Positions 43,268-52,479 of a stretch of DNA of 64,000 nt are shown here, piece by piece (the stretch's first letter is position 1; the number at the start of each line of letters is the position of its first letter). A program made the position numbers and the translations under genes. The DNA is taken from contig CAWIYY010000005.1 of NCBI GenBank assembly GCA_963840435.1, positions 124,001-188,000 of the forward strand. The letters are read 5' to 3'. A model generated the notes under the pieces. The model was not told the DNA's origin. It did no database searches and saw only the letters and a program-made list of their open reading frames with translations. The stretch is from Bog-473 sp963840435 (GTDB lineage: Bacteria > Actinomycetota > Acidimicrobiia > Acidimicrobiales > RAAP-2).

Positions 43268-44445
43268 TTGGCCAAGTGGAGACGGGATGTCTGGCACACG
43301 TCGATGATCATGGTCGGGCTTTTGTCGCTTCTCGCCAGCGCGCTTTCGGCGTACGACGCCTCAGCAGCAGCTACGACCGTGCCCCAGACTGACTCGGCCG
43401 GGACCGTGTGGCTTTGCCGACCGGGCCTCGCACACAACCCCTGCGACGGGAGCTTGGCCACGACGACGGTCACGGCAACGGGCACCCGATCCGTCCAGGC
43501 CGACAGTGTCAGCAGCAACCATCGCTACAACTGCTTTACCTCTATCCGACAGCGAGCAACGAGAACACCACCAACTCAGACCTGACCGTCCAGCCTGCCG
43601 AGACCGCGAATGCCACGGCGCAGGCCGCCCGATTCTCCAGCGTCTGCAACGTCTGGGCACCGATGTACCGCCAGATCGCCGTGCACGGTCTCACCTCGGC
43701 GAACGGTGCCGATCCCGGTGCGTACACGGTCGCCTACAACAGCGTGCTGACGGACTGGAAGGACTTCACTGCCCACGACGACAACGGGCATCCGATCATC
43801 TTCATCGGACACTCACAGGACTCGGTGATGCTCATCACGTTGCTCCGAGCCGAAGTGGACAAGAACCCAAAGATGCGAAAGCTGATGGTGGACGCCATCA
43901 TCGCCGGAGGCAACGTCACCGTTCCGACAGGAAAGACGGTCGGATCCACCTTCAAGAATCTGCCCTTGTGCACCGCATCAAGGAAGAGTGGCTGCATCAT
44001 CGCCTACTCGTCTTTCCCTTCGGAGCCACCGGCCAACGCCAACTTCGGTCGCCCCGGACTGGGCATCAGCCTCAACACCGATCAAACCGCCACTACGGGC
44101 GTGCAGGTGGCTTGCGTCAACCCGGCAGCCATCGGAGGCGGGACGGCGGATTTGGAGACGTACTGGCCCGTGAGTCCACCGCTGCCAGTCCCTTCGATGG
44201 CACCACCTGCTCCGTCAGTGCGTACGCCCTGGCTGTACTACCCCAAGCAATACACGGGTACCTGCGAGACCGAGGACGGAGCGAGCTGGTTGCAGGTGAC
44301 GCCTGTCGCTGCCAGCGGAGACGCTCGCCCCCTCGTCAACGAAATCGCCGGTCCCACCTGGGGATACCACTTCCAGGACATCAACCTCACCGAGGGCAAC
44401 CTGGTCGATGACGTGCACGCGGCAGAACACGCCTATAGCTCATAG
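43268..44445 (+). CDS. secreted DUF3089-like alpha/beta hydrolase, frameshifted
   Basis: The N-terminus is a signal peptide (LAKWRRDVWHTSMIMVGLLS). It is followed by GTVWLCRPGLAHNPC, a hallmark of secreted actinobacterial lipase-like DUF3089 proteins. At TTT 43535-43537 one T is missing: inserting it gives NCFYLYPTASNENTTNSDLT, and the chain then runs to 44445 with ARFSSVCNVWAPMYRQIAV and the nucleophile elbow GHSQD. The canonical GxSxG is GHSQG; here the last residue is Asp. The start is uncertain (TTG 43268, ATG 43304 or GTG/ATG farther up). Confidence 0.78.
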
Positions 44446-44448
44446 CTG

Positions 44449-45669
44449 TCAGGTGCCAACGAGGCGCACCGGCAGCTCCTCGTGACGACGGACCATCAGG
44501 CTGTTGACCCATCTCGGTTGGCGCTGAGGATCGAGCGCGATCTCAGTCGTTCGGGCGAGCAGAACCCTGAGCACGTTTCTCGCCTCGACCCGAGCCAGCG
44601 GCGCTCCAACGCAATGGTGGATGCCTCGACCGAACGCCACATGGCGCCGTGGGGCCTCACGGGTCAGATCGATGGACTCGGGGTGATCGAACATCGCCGC
44701 ATCACGGTTGGCGGCACCCCAGAGCAGCAAGACTGTGGCTCCAGCCGGGATCTCCACGCCGCCGAGTTCGGTGTCGTTTGGCACGGAGCGCATGTGATAG
44801 CGGAATGGTGGCTCCAGCCTCAGCGCTTCCTCCACGAACAAGGGGATCAACTCAGGACTCTGGCGCAGTTGACCCTGTAGGTCTCGATCCTCAGCCAGGA
44901 TGCGGACAGCGTTCCCGATCAGGCTCGTCGTCGATTCACCACCGGCGCTCAGCAGCGTATGGAGGATGACGACGGCCTCCACTTCGGAGAACGCCTGACC
45001 TTTCACACCGTCGGCGACCGCCCCGAGAAGGTCGTGGGACGGCTCGCTCATGGCAGCTGAGAGCTGACGAGAGACCCACTCCTCGATCTCGCCGGTGCGA
45101 GCGATGTGGGCGACCAACTCGTCGTAGGACAGGGTCGATCCCAGCATGGCGGTCGAGTCGAAGGCCGCACGCAACAACTGGTCGAGGTCGCTGTCGTGGA
45201 ACCCGATGAGGCGGCTGATCATCGTGATGGGTACGACGTTGCCAATAGCGGCCATAAAGTCCACGGATCCCTCGCTGAGGGCCTGTCCGACACAGTCCTC
45301 GGCGATCTCCACGACGTCGGGCTCCAGCGCAGCCATGCGCTTGGCCACAAGTTCGGGAAACACGGTGCCTCGGTGCAGCGCATGCATTGGTGGGTCGGCC
45401 GTGGCCAGCGCCTGGATCCCGGTATCGCCGAATGAGAGCCGAGAAGGCATGCCCTGGGCGTCTTGGTACAAGAGGCAGTTCAGGTTCGACGAAAAGTCCT
45501 CCACCCGGGCAGCGGCTTCGGCCAGGAGTTGGTACGTGGCCACCGTGAAGATCCCAGTGCCCGGTACTTCCCACACTGGCGCCTCGGCCCGCAGCTCCTC
45601 GTAGAAGCCATACGGCTCAGCGATTGCCGCGGGATCGAGCAAGCGGGTTCCAGAGATCGTTTGGACCAT
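44449..45669 (-). CDS. cytochrome P450
   Basis: The 406-residue product has the I-helix motif AGGESTTS, ExxR (EEALRLEPPFR) and the haem loop FGRGIHHCVGAPLAR. It starts MVQTISGTRLLDPAAIAEPY at ATG 45669. The remaining in-frame sequence up to 45816 overlaps the intergenic palindrome and the neighbour, so it is not coding. It belongs to the soluble bacterial class and needs external redox partners. It is close to the glyoxalase-like gene upstream on the same strand; subfamily and substrate are unknown. Confidence 0.95.
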   Translation of the reverse strand: MVQTISGTRLLDPAAIAEPYGFYEELRAEAPVWEVPGTGIFTVATYQLLAEAAARVEDFSSNLNCLLYQDAQGMPSRLSFGDTGIQALATADPPMHALHRGTVFPELVAKRMAALEPDVVEIAEDCVGQALSEGSVDFMAAIGNVVPITMISRLIGFHDSDLDQLLRAAFDSTAMLGSTLSYDELVAHIARTGEIEEWVSRQLSAAMSEPSHDLLGAVADGVKGQAFSEVEAVVILHTLLSAGGESTTSLIGNAVRILAEDRDLQGQLRQSPELIPLFVEEALRLEPPFRYHMRSVPNDTELGGVEIPAGATVLLLWGAANRDAAMFDHPESIDLTREAPRRHVAFGRGIHHCVGAPLARVEARNVLRVLLARTTEIALDPQRQPRWVNSLMVRRHEELPVRLVGT

Positions 45670-45698
45670 GCCCGCAAGTTTGTCACTGCGCCATCTGG

Positions 45699-45728
45699 GT
45701 GTCCCACTTCGCCGGGATGGTGATCTAG
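45699..45728. repeat. intergenic palindrome copy 1
   Basis: Left arm GTGTCCCAC, 12-base loop TTCGCCGGGATG, right arm degenerate (GTGATCTAG) because it overlaps the stop of the glyoxalase-like gene. Confidence 0.8.
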
Positions 45729-46138
45729 CGGGACCCACCCAAGTCCAGGCGGTCGAGGTAGTCAGCCCGACCCGAGGAATCGAAGCCGAAGGCCTCAGGG
45801 ACCACGCAGAACTCATTGCCCTCGGGGTCGGCCATAACTAGAAAGCCACCCTGGTCGTATCCGTCCAGGCGTCGACCACCAAGTGCCTCAATTTGGTCTT
45901 TGAGTTCGGCGATGTCCGGGCCGGATATGTCGATGTGGACTCTGTTCTTGTATCGCTTGGGTTCTTTGACTTGCTGGAACCCCAGACCCATACCTCCTGC
46001 TGAGCGAATAAGCCAGACATACGGTCCCTTTCGCCCCTTGATCGGACGCTCGAGGTGGACGCTCCAGAACTCCGCCAGACGCTCCGGGTCAGTGCAATCC
46101 ATCATGATGTCGGTGATCTCCGCCTTGGAATCTGCCAT
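45725..46138 (-). CDS. VOC/glyoxalase-like protein
   Basis: The 137-residue single-domain protein starts MADSKAEITDIMMDCTDPER, followed by LAEFWSVHLERPIKG, HIDISGPDIAELKDQIEALG and FLVMADPEGNEFCVVPEAFG, the betaalphabetabetabeta pattern of the VOC superfamily with His and Glu ligand candidates. Related proteins are often annotated as glyoxalase-like or bleomycin-resistance-like without proven function. Upstream of the P450 gene on the same strand. Confidence 0.9.
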   Translation of the reverse strand: MADSKAEITDIMMDCTDPERLAEFWSVHLERPIKGRKGPYVWLIRSAGGMGLGFQQVKEPKRYKNRVHIDISGPDIAELKDQIEALGGRRLDGYDQGGFLVMADPEGNEFCVVPEAFGFDSSGRADYLDRLDLGGSR

Positions 46139-46303
46139 GGTTCACGTCTACACGAGCAACCGCCTGTCCCCGTCCGCCGGGAGAGGGACGCGGAGTGGCC
46201 TACCAGAACGATCCGGGCAGGTCCCGCTGCCGAGCCCACTTCCGCGCTCCAAGAATGTCAATCTCGCCGCGAAGCTGTTCGGCGGTTCTTGTCGCTTCAC
46301 GCT

Positions 46304-47731
46304 TCACAGTTCGATCTCTGAATAGAGGCGGTGGTGGGCTAGCAGCTCGGCGCACCGGCTTCGGCAAGCCTGGGCGACTTGAAGATCGATCTCGTACTTC
46401 GCCTTGGCTGCGGAAGTAGCGGGTGTCGTGGCTCGTAGTGCAGTGACTATGACGTCGGCGACTTCGGCGAGCTCGTCTGACCGGAATCCGAGTGTGGTCA
46501 GCGCCGGTGTGCCGAGTCGGATGCCTGAGGTGTACCAGGCTCCGTTGGTGTCACCTGGTACAGAGTTGCGATTGGTGACCACACCCGCATCGAGCAGAGC
46601 GGCTTCGGCCTGACGGCCGGTGAGACCGAAGCTGGCGGCCACATCTATGAGAATGAGGTGGTTGTCAGTTCCACCGGTGATGAGATGTGCTCCTCTGCCC
46701 AGCAGTCCGTCAGCGAGGGCGCGAGCGTTGTCTACGATTTGGCTGGCGTAGGTGGTGAATGAGGGTTGGCGAGCCTCGGACAGAGCAACGGCCTTGGCCG
46801 CCATCACGTGGGGCAGTGGACCGCCGAGGACCATCGGGCAGCCTTTGTCTACGTAGGGTGCGTATTCCTCGGTGCAGAGCACCAGCCCACCCCGAGGTCC
46901 GCGCAGTGATTTGTGGGTGGTGGAGGTCACGACATCGGCATGGAGCACCGGATCGAGGTCACCGATCAGCACTTTCCCGGCCACCAATCCAGCGAAGTGG
47001 GCCATGTCGACCATGAAGGTTGCCCCGACGTCGTGGGCGATCTCGGCCAGGGTCGCGAAATTGGGATTCCGGGGATGGGCCGAATACCCCGCCACGAGCA
47101 CCAGCGGACGGAACTCCTTCACCTGAGCGGCGATGGCGGCGTAGTCGAGGAGTCCGGAGATGACATCGACCCCGTAACTGGCCTGCTCGAAGAGTTTCCC
47201 GGAGATGTTGGGTCGGAACCCATGGGTGAGATGCCCACCGGCGTCGAGAGCCATGCCCATCATGCGTTGCGAGTGCAGCTCGTTACGCAGCTGGTCCCAG
47301 CGCACGGGATCGAGGTCGTTCACGTGACCCACTCCGGTCTCGTCGAGGAATGGCTGCTCGACGCGGTGGGCGAGGATGGCCCAGTAAGCCACCAGGTTGG
47401 CGTCGATCCCTGAATGAGGTTGGACGTAGGCGTGCTCGGCGCCGAAGAGCGCCTTGGCATGGCCACTAGCCAACGTCTCGATCCGGTCGACCATCTCGCA
47501 TCCGGCATAGAAACGATGGCCGGGGATGCCCTCGGCATACTTGTCGGACAGCCAGTTACCCATGGCGAGCAGCACGGCCGGTGAGGCGTAGTTCTCCGAA
47601 GCGACGAGCTTTAGCTGGCGCCGTTGGGACTCGAGCTCACCGACGATGGCCTCGGCCACATCTGGTTCGGCGGCAGTGATCACTTCCATCGCCGATCGAT
47701 AGGCAATAGCAACAGCTGGATCGGGCATCAC
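46304..47731 (-). CDS. glyA: serine hydroxymethyltransferase
   Basis: The 475-residue PLP enzyme interconverts serine and glycine with tetrahydrofolate. It has LVASENYASPAVLLAMGNWL, SDKYAEGIPGHRFYAGCE, ANLVAYWAIL and the PLP-lysine segment VTSTTHKSLRGPRGG. It is longer than the ~420-residue classical form, with an insert (LHSQRMMGMALDAGGHL) seen in a divergent actinobacterial subclass. AAGGAG precedes ATG 47731; an ATG at 47728 is equally possible. No other one-carbon gene is adjacent. Confidence 0.93.
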   Translation of the reverse strand: MMPDPAVAIAYRSAMEVITAAEPDVAEAIVGELESQRRQLKLVASENYASPAVLLAMGNWLSDKYAEGIPGHRFYAGCEMVDRIETLASGHAKALFGAEHAYVQPHSGIDANLVAYWAILAHRVEQPFLDETGVGHVNDLDPVRWDQLRNELHSQRMMGMALDAGGHLTHGFRPNISGKLFEQASYGVDVISGLLDYAAIAAQVKEFRPLVLVAGYSAHPRNPNFATLAEIAHDVGATFMVDMAHFAGLVAGKVLIGDLDPVLHADVVTSTTHKSLRGPRGGLVLCTEEYAPYVDKGCPMVLGGPLPHVMAAKAVALSEARQPSFTTYASQIVDNARALADGLLGRGAHLITGGTDNHLILIDVAASFGLTGRQAEAALLDAGVVTNRNSVPGDTNGAWYTSGIRLGTPALTTLGFRSDELAEVADVIVTALRATTPATSAAKAKYEIDLQVAQACRSRCAELLAHHRLYSEIEL

Positions 47732-48330
47732 GCGCTCCTTCGGACGACATCGAGTGTTCGCCCAGACGCACGGCTCTCTCCGGCATGCTGCCGGTGGGTC
47801 GATCCCCGGTGGTGCTCCACCCAGACGTCAGTAACGACCCGCCGCAACGATAGCTCCGGCGAGCTGCGAAGAGGCAGGTACTCGGTCAAAGGACGACTTC
47901 GAGGCGCCCGTGGAACGATGAGCTTCGCTTGCTGCATCTTCCGGATCTCAATGGTGCCCCTAAGCCGATCCGCCATCGGGACTCTCGACCGGGCGACGAC
48001 GGGTGGCAAACGGAGGAACCCGGCGACGATCGGCCCAGGCCTGCCTCTGTCATTCCCCTTGAGCGGAATGGACCGACCAGCCGCGTGCCTCCTAACACCG
48101 GTTTGGGGTGCCACGGCATGGCACTTATGGGCTAGGGCCAACCAGCTGCTCACGGGGAGCTCGTAATGGCTGTTGTGAACAGCCAGGTGCGGGTCGGCCG
48201 CGCATGAGCAGTTCGAGCCGAGGAGAGACGGCGCCTGGGACCTGAGACGGACCGGCCGACCGCGGCCCGACACCTTGTAGGGGGCATGCTGTAGCGTCCT
48301 TGAGCCGCCGATGGAGGAGGTGCTGGGCGA
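47732..48330. other. 599-bp intergenic region upstream of glyA and the solute-binding gene
   Basis: Two divergent genes face away from this region. Open frames are Arg-rich and look non-coding. A small hairpin GTGCCA-CGGCA-TGGCAC is near 48099-48115. I see no riboswitch I can support. Confidence 0.55.
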
Positions 48331-49596
48331 ATGGTCTCGCGGTTGCTCGTGGTCAGCATGATTCTGGTGAGCAGCGCCGTGATCGGGGCCGGGGCTGGTC
48401 CGACAGCCGGAGCAGCGGCGCCTCCGAGCCAGGGCGTCACCGCCACGACGATCCGGATCGGCATCCCCTACATCGATTTCTCAGCAATCAGGCAGTTCGG
48501 CATCACGCTCAATCAGGGCAACTTCACCGACGCCTACACGGCAATCATCGACGACCTGAACGCGCACGGCGGCGTGGATGGTCGCAAACTGGTGCCCTAC
48601 CTCCTGGCGGTCAGCCCGGTGGGCACGGCGCCGGCAGCGACGGCGTGCACCCAGCTGGACGAGGACGACAGGATCTTCGCCGCGATCGCGCCCTTCGAGC
48701 CCGCCTGCTTCCTGGAGCAGGGCGTGCCAACCATCTCGGGGTCGTACCAGGAAGGACCAGCCTCCGGTGTGGCGCCAAACTTCACGTTGACGCCACCGCA
48801 GGCGGCGTATGACCCCGTGCAGCTCAAGGTGTTCGCTCACGAGGGTGTATTCAAGGGAAAGAAGGTCGGGATCTTCGGGGGACAAACCACGGACGAATCC
48901 GAGGTCCGCGTCGTGGCATCGGACTTACGCTCCCTTCACGTCCCGGTCGTCGCGACAGCGGTGGACGGCGGTGCCTCGGGTGACACGGCTGCCATCAATC
49001 AGCAGGCGAACATCATCACGCAGCGCTTTGAGTCGTCGGGAGTCAACGAGGTTGTGGCCGTCGGTGAGGGCTCCCTCGTCTGGCCCGACGCGCTCCAGGC
49101 CAACCAGAGTGCGTACCACCCGCCCTGGGTGGCCACGGTCGAGGGCACGCTGGAGACGTCGGTGATCGCCGCATCCATCTCCCCCACGTACCTGCGCGGC
49201 GTGCTGACGTCGAGCGCGGTCCCGTCGAACTACCAGATCTGGCACACCCCGTTTGTCCAACACTGCGACCAGGTCGTCCGCAAGGCGTACCCGTCCGATG
49301 AGATCACTCCTCCCACCAACCCGATCAGCGGTTCGGACCAGACCTTCTTTTCGGTCGAATCGGCGTGCATCAACATGGCGCTCTTCACCACCATCGCCAA
49401 AGCCGCCGGCAAGGACCTCACGGTGGGCACCTTCGAGAAGGCCGGCTACGGGCTGCGCAATGCGACCATCCCCGGGGCGGCGGCACCGGTTTCGTTCGGC
49501 CCCGGCCGGTCCTATCCCCTCGGCCCGGTGATCGTGGTCACGTACGATCCCGCCAAGAACGTCTTGAACTTCGCCAGCTCGACTGCCGAGACGTAA
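48331..49596 (+). CDS. secreted ABC-type solute-binding protein (branched-chain amino acid type)
   Basis: The 421-residue product has an export signal (hydrophobic VSRLLVVSMILVSSAVIGAG, then AGPTAGAAAPPSQG) and a type I periplasmic-binding fold: ATTIRIGIPYIDFSAI, DDLNAHGGVDGRKLVPYLLA, VGIFGGQTTDESEVRVVASD. No lipobox Cys is evident near the signal end. Family members bind amino acids, amides or aromatic acids for ABC import; the permease and ATPase genes are not adjacent. GGAGGAGG precedes ATG 48331. Confidence 0.88.
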   Translation: MVSRLLVVSMILVSSAVIGAGAGPTAGAAAPPSQGVTATTIRIGIPYIDFSAIRQFGITLNQGNFTDAYTAIIDDLNAHGGVDGRKLVPYLLAVSPVGTAPAATACTQLDEDDRIFAAIAPFEPACFLEQGVPTISGSYQEGPASGVAPNFTLTPPQAAYDPVQLKVFAHEGVFKGKKVGIFGGQTTDESEVRVVASDLRSLHVPVVATAVDGGASGDTAAINQQANIITQRFESSGVNEVVAVGEGSLVWPDALQANQSAYHPPWVATVEGTLETSVIAASISPTYLRGVLTSSAVPSNYQIWHTPFVQHCDQVVRKAYPSDEITPPTNPISGSDQTFFSVESACINMALFTTIAKAAGKDLTVGTFEKAGYGLRNATIPGAAAPVSFGPGRSYPLGPVIVVTYDPAKNVLNFASSTAET

Positions 49597-49612
49597 TACC
49601 CCGGAAGGAGAG

Positions 49613-50092
49613 TCAGACGGCAAGCTCGTTGTCGCGAGTCGTGTTCCAGCTCGCCAGCTCAAGCCGCAGTTCTTGCATTTCCAGGAGTTTTTGCGGTGAC
49701 AAACAAACCACGTCCTGAGCCCCGTCCAGCAGAACGTACTTGTCCAGAAGCTTCTGCATGGACGTTTGGTCCGTGAAGAAGTAGACCCGTTGATTCAATA
49801 GGTGGATCCAATTGCTGACAACGAGTCCGCTGTCCAGGACAGATTTCAGGTCCTTACGGACGAAGAGCGGGCCTTGGTCTCTAAGGGTCACATCTTGGCC
49901 TCGGACATGCAGCCGAACTGTCTCTCGACGAGGCTCCGAAAGCAGACGTTGGCGCTCGTCGTCAGTTAGATCGGCCGCCAGGATCAACTGCTCGGCCGTC
50001 CGGAAGCCGTACTTGCTGATCTACTCCCAGACGCCGGCTACACCAACATGATAAATCGTCTTGCAGCGATTCATGAACTGTTCGGGTGACAT
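49613..50092 (-). pseudogene. DUF7002-like protein with in-frame amber stop
   Basis: Reading from ATG 50092 gives MSPEQFMNRCKTIYHVGVAG, VWE, then TAG (50023-50021), then ISKYGFRTAEQLILAADLTD and on to the stop at 49613. The downstream part (SNWIHLLNQRVYFFTDQTSM, LLDGAQDVVCLSP) and the upstream YHVGVAGVW segment resemble a family of small proteins with a His-rich start and an RVFFF-type strand that I associate with DUF7002, a possible ADP-ribosyltransferase-like fold. One substitution (for example TCG to TAG) explains the stop, so recent inactivation or a base-call error are both possible. Confidence 0.65.
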
Positions 50093-50241
50093 CGCTTGAA
50101 GGATCGCACAGCTCAACCGCCCCCGTTCGCCGGGACGATGGCGCAACATCTGAGGGAATCGATTCCGGTAAGTGAGACCTTCCCGCCTTCAGCGGCTGTT
50201 CCCGGTCATAGGATCATCGAGTCGAGGGAGGGAGCGAAGAG

Positions 50242-51675
50242 ATGACCAACTACGAACCGTCGGACGGGGTTCGGCACATCCGGGCCGAGCTCGAGCATCC
50301 CATTATCGACAGCGACGGACACCTGATCGAGTTCCTCCCCCTCGTACGGGATCTCCTGGTCGATCTGGCCGACGAGTCAGTCGCGCAGCGCTTCGATGCC
50401 CTCGTTAACAGCGGGAAGACGCTCCAGGGAGTCAGCGACGAGATGCGCAAACGCCACGGCATCACCCAGACGCCATGGTGGGGTATCCCCACCCGCAATA
50501 CCCTCGACCGGGCAACGGCCATGCTCCCGCGCCTGCTCTACCAGCGCCTCGATGAACTTGGTCTCGACGTTGCGGTGTTATACCCCACCTACGGACTCAT
50601 CCCCATCCACATCCCCGACGAGGAGCTACGCCAAGCCATGGCCGCCGCGTTCAACGCCTACCTCGCAGAGCAGTACGCCCCCTACGCCGACCGGTTGATC
50701 CCGGTGGCCTGCATCCCAACATTCACTCCCGAGGAGGCGCTGGCCGAGCTCGAGCACGCCGTCGTCGATCTCGGCCTCCGGGCCGTCATGATGGGGGGTG
50801 CCATCCCGCGCCCGATTCCCGAAGGTGGTCCGGGGGCGATGTGGATGGACGGACTCGGCCACGGCTCTCTCTATGACTACGACCCGCTTTGGCGGCGGTG
50901 CGCCGAGCTCGGGGTTTCCCCCACCTTCCACTCGACAGGCTCGGGGTGGGGCTCCCGAATGTCGACGAGCAATTTCGTCTATAACCACATCGGCAACTTC
51001 GCTGCCGCGGGCGAACTGACCGCTCGCTCGCTCCTCATGGGAGGGGTGCCGCTGCGGTTCCCCCGGCTCCGCTTCGCGTTCCAGGAGGGCGGCACCGCCT
51101 GGGCATGCAACCTCTACAGCGACGTGATCGGGCACTGGGAGAAGCGCAATGACAAAGCCGTGAGGCGCTACGACCCGGCCGAGCTCGACCGCGAGATGCT
51201 CGCCTCGCTGTTCGACGACTTCGCCGAGGGACCGGTCCGGGAACGCTTGAGCCGGCTCGACGAGGGCCTCGGCCTGCTCTCCGAACCGATGGTCGAGGGG
51301 GCAAGCATCGACGACTTCGCAGAATCCCTGCTTCGCTCGCCCGAAGACATTCGCGAGGTTTTCAGCCATCGGTACTTCTTTGGCTGCGAGGCCGACGACC
51401 CCATGGCTGCGGTGGCCTTCGACGAGCGGCTCAACCCCCTCGGGGCCCGCATACCCGCCCTCTTTGCCAGCGACATCGGACATTGGGACGTCCCGGACTT
51501 CCGTAAGGTCCTCGAGGAGGCGTGGGAACTTGTCGAGCACGGCCTCCTCGACCCCGAGGGTTTTCGCCACTTCACCTTCTCCAACCCGGTGCGACTCTGG
51601 GCGGAGACGAACCCTGGGTTCTTCGAAGGCACTTGCGTCGAGAAGGCGGTTACGGAGGAGCTAACCCGACTTTGA
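50242..51675 (+). CDS. amidohydrolase-2 family metal-dependent hydrolase
   Basis: The 477-residue TIM-barrel protein begins with a DSDGHLIEFLPL metal-binding segment, and carries LDVAVLYPTYGLIPIHIPDE, VSPTFHSTGSGWGSRMSTSN (His ligand), FQEGGTAWACNLYSDV and the late FASDIGHWDVPDF (Asp ligand). It is related to the truncated gene at 1-68. Typical members decarboxylate or hydrolyse cyclic or aromatic substrates. GAGGGAGGGAG lies before ATG 50242. Confidence 0.9.
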   Translation: MTNYEPSDGVRHIRAELEHPIIDSDGHLIEFLPLVRDLLVDLADESVAQRFDALVNSGKTLQGVSDEMRKRHGITQTPWWGIPTRNTLDRATAMLPRLLYQRLDELGLDVAVLYPTYGLIPIHIPDEELRQAMAAAFNAYLAEQYAPYADRLIPVACIPTFTPEEALAELEHAVVDLGLRAVMMGGAIPRPIPEGGPGAMWMDGLGHGSLYDYDPLWRRCAELGVSPTFHSTGSGWGSRMSTSNFVYNHIGNFAAAGELTARSLLMGGVPLRFPRLRFAFQEGGTAWACNLYSDVIGHWEKRNDKAVRRYDPAELDREMLASLFDDFAEGPVRERLSRLDEGLGLLSEPMVEGASIDDFAESLLRSPEDIREVFSHRYFFGCEADDPMAAVAFDERLNPLGARIPALFASDIGHWDVPDFRKVLEEAWELVEHGLLDPEGFRHFTFSNPVRLWAETNPGFFEGTCVEKAVTEELTRL

Positions 51676-51739
51676 GAAACCTTGCGGAAAGCCCGCGGAC
51701 CGACGACGGTCGCATCGGCCCAATCGCCAGGACGACGTA

Positions 51740-52183
51740 TTGAGCGTGAAGGTGCCAGAGTTTGCCGGAACGGTGGGCGTTACCTGGAGCGGCAACCCAC
51801 CGGTAGCCTTCAGCGTCATGACCTCCGGCCACACGATCTACATCGTCCCAACCGCCGCTCATGTGGAAGTCCGGCTTGGAGGCCGGCTGCTCGCCACCAG
51901 CGACCGGGCGATGAAGCTCGACGAGACTGGGCTTCCCTCCCGCTACTACCTGCCGCCAGACGACGTGCAGACGGATCTCCTGAGACCCACCACGTTCCAT
52001 ACCAACTGTCCATTCAAGGGTGAGGCGTCGTATTGGTCTCTCGACATCGACGGAGAGATCCACGACGGCATCGTGTGGAGCTACGAGACGCCGACGGCTC
52101 AGGCTGCCGAAGTGAGAGGGATGTTGTCTTTCTACCCCGACCGCACCGAGGTGACAGTCGACGGTCAGTCGCTTCGAGACTGA
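51740..52183 (+). CDS. DUF427-domain protein
   Basis: The 147-residue product has the DUF427 core: AHVEVRLGGRLLATSDRAMK, LPSRYYLPPDDVQTDLLRPT, TFHTNCPFKGEASYWSLDI and WSYETPTAQAAEVRGMLSFY. DUF427 proteins have a compact beta fold of unknown function and are frequent in actinobacteria. The start is TTG 51740 or GTG 51746. It follows the amidohydrolase by ~65 bp. Confidence 0.85.
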   Translation: MSVKVPEFAGTVGVTWSGNPPVAFSVMTSGHTIYIVPTAAHVEVRLGGRLLATSDRAMKLDETGLPSRYYLPPDDVQTDLLRPTTFHTNCPFKGEASYWSLDIDGEIHDGIVWSYETPTAQAAEVRGMLSFYPDRTEVTVDGQSLRD

Positions 52184-52312
52184 CCCACCTGTCGATTTCG
52201 ATCTCCGGCGAGTCCGGCTGCCCACATGCAGGCGGCAGACGACGTCGAAGCCCCAAACCTTCAAGCGCCAACAGGTCCCCCTCCGCCACCCCAGCCGAAG
52301 CTTGAGGACAGA

Positions 52313-52342
52313 CTGCCCCAAGTCGCCGGACCCGGGCGCAAA
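52313..52342. repeat. intergenic palindrome copy 2 (degenerate)
   Basis: CTGCCCCAA, loop GTCGCCGGACCC, right arm GGGCGCAAA. Loop core TCGCCGG is kept; arms are partly decayed. Confidence 0.6.
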
Positions 52343-52479
52343 AATGCGGCACCATGGGGCAGGGGTATGACGGCGAGTGGCCAACCGGTATCCGGCATTA
52401 CCGGACAGTGTCAGCCGTCGTAACACCTGGTCGAGTGCGGACGACACCCCGTCGATCCGATGCGGCTACGTTCGCCGGA

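Noticed and set aside
47700..47790. Glycine-riboswitch-like strings (GGAGAGAG...CCGAAGGAG) ahead of glyA
   Set aside because: The CCGAAGGAG is the glyA ribosome site itself, the second half of a glycine aptamer is missing, and no second aptamer or expression platform is visible.
48099..48115. GTGCCACGGCATGGCAC hairpin as a member of the palindrome family
   Set aside because: Its loop is only 5 bases and lacks the TCGCCGGGA core.
47728..48273. Minus-strand 181-codon frame upstream of glyA
   Set aside because: Arg/Pro-rich, no motif, overlaps the glyA control region; looks non-coding.
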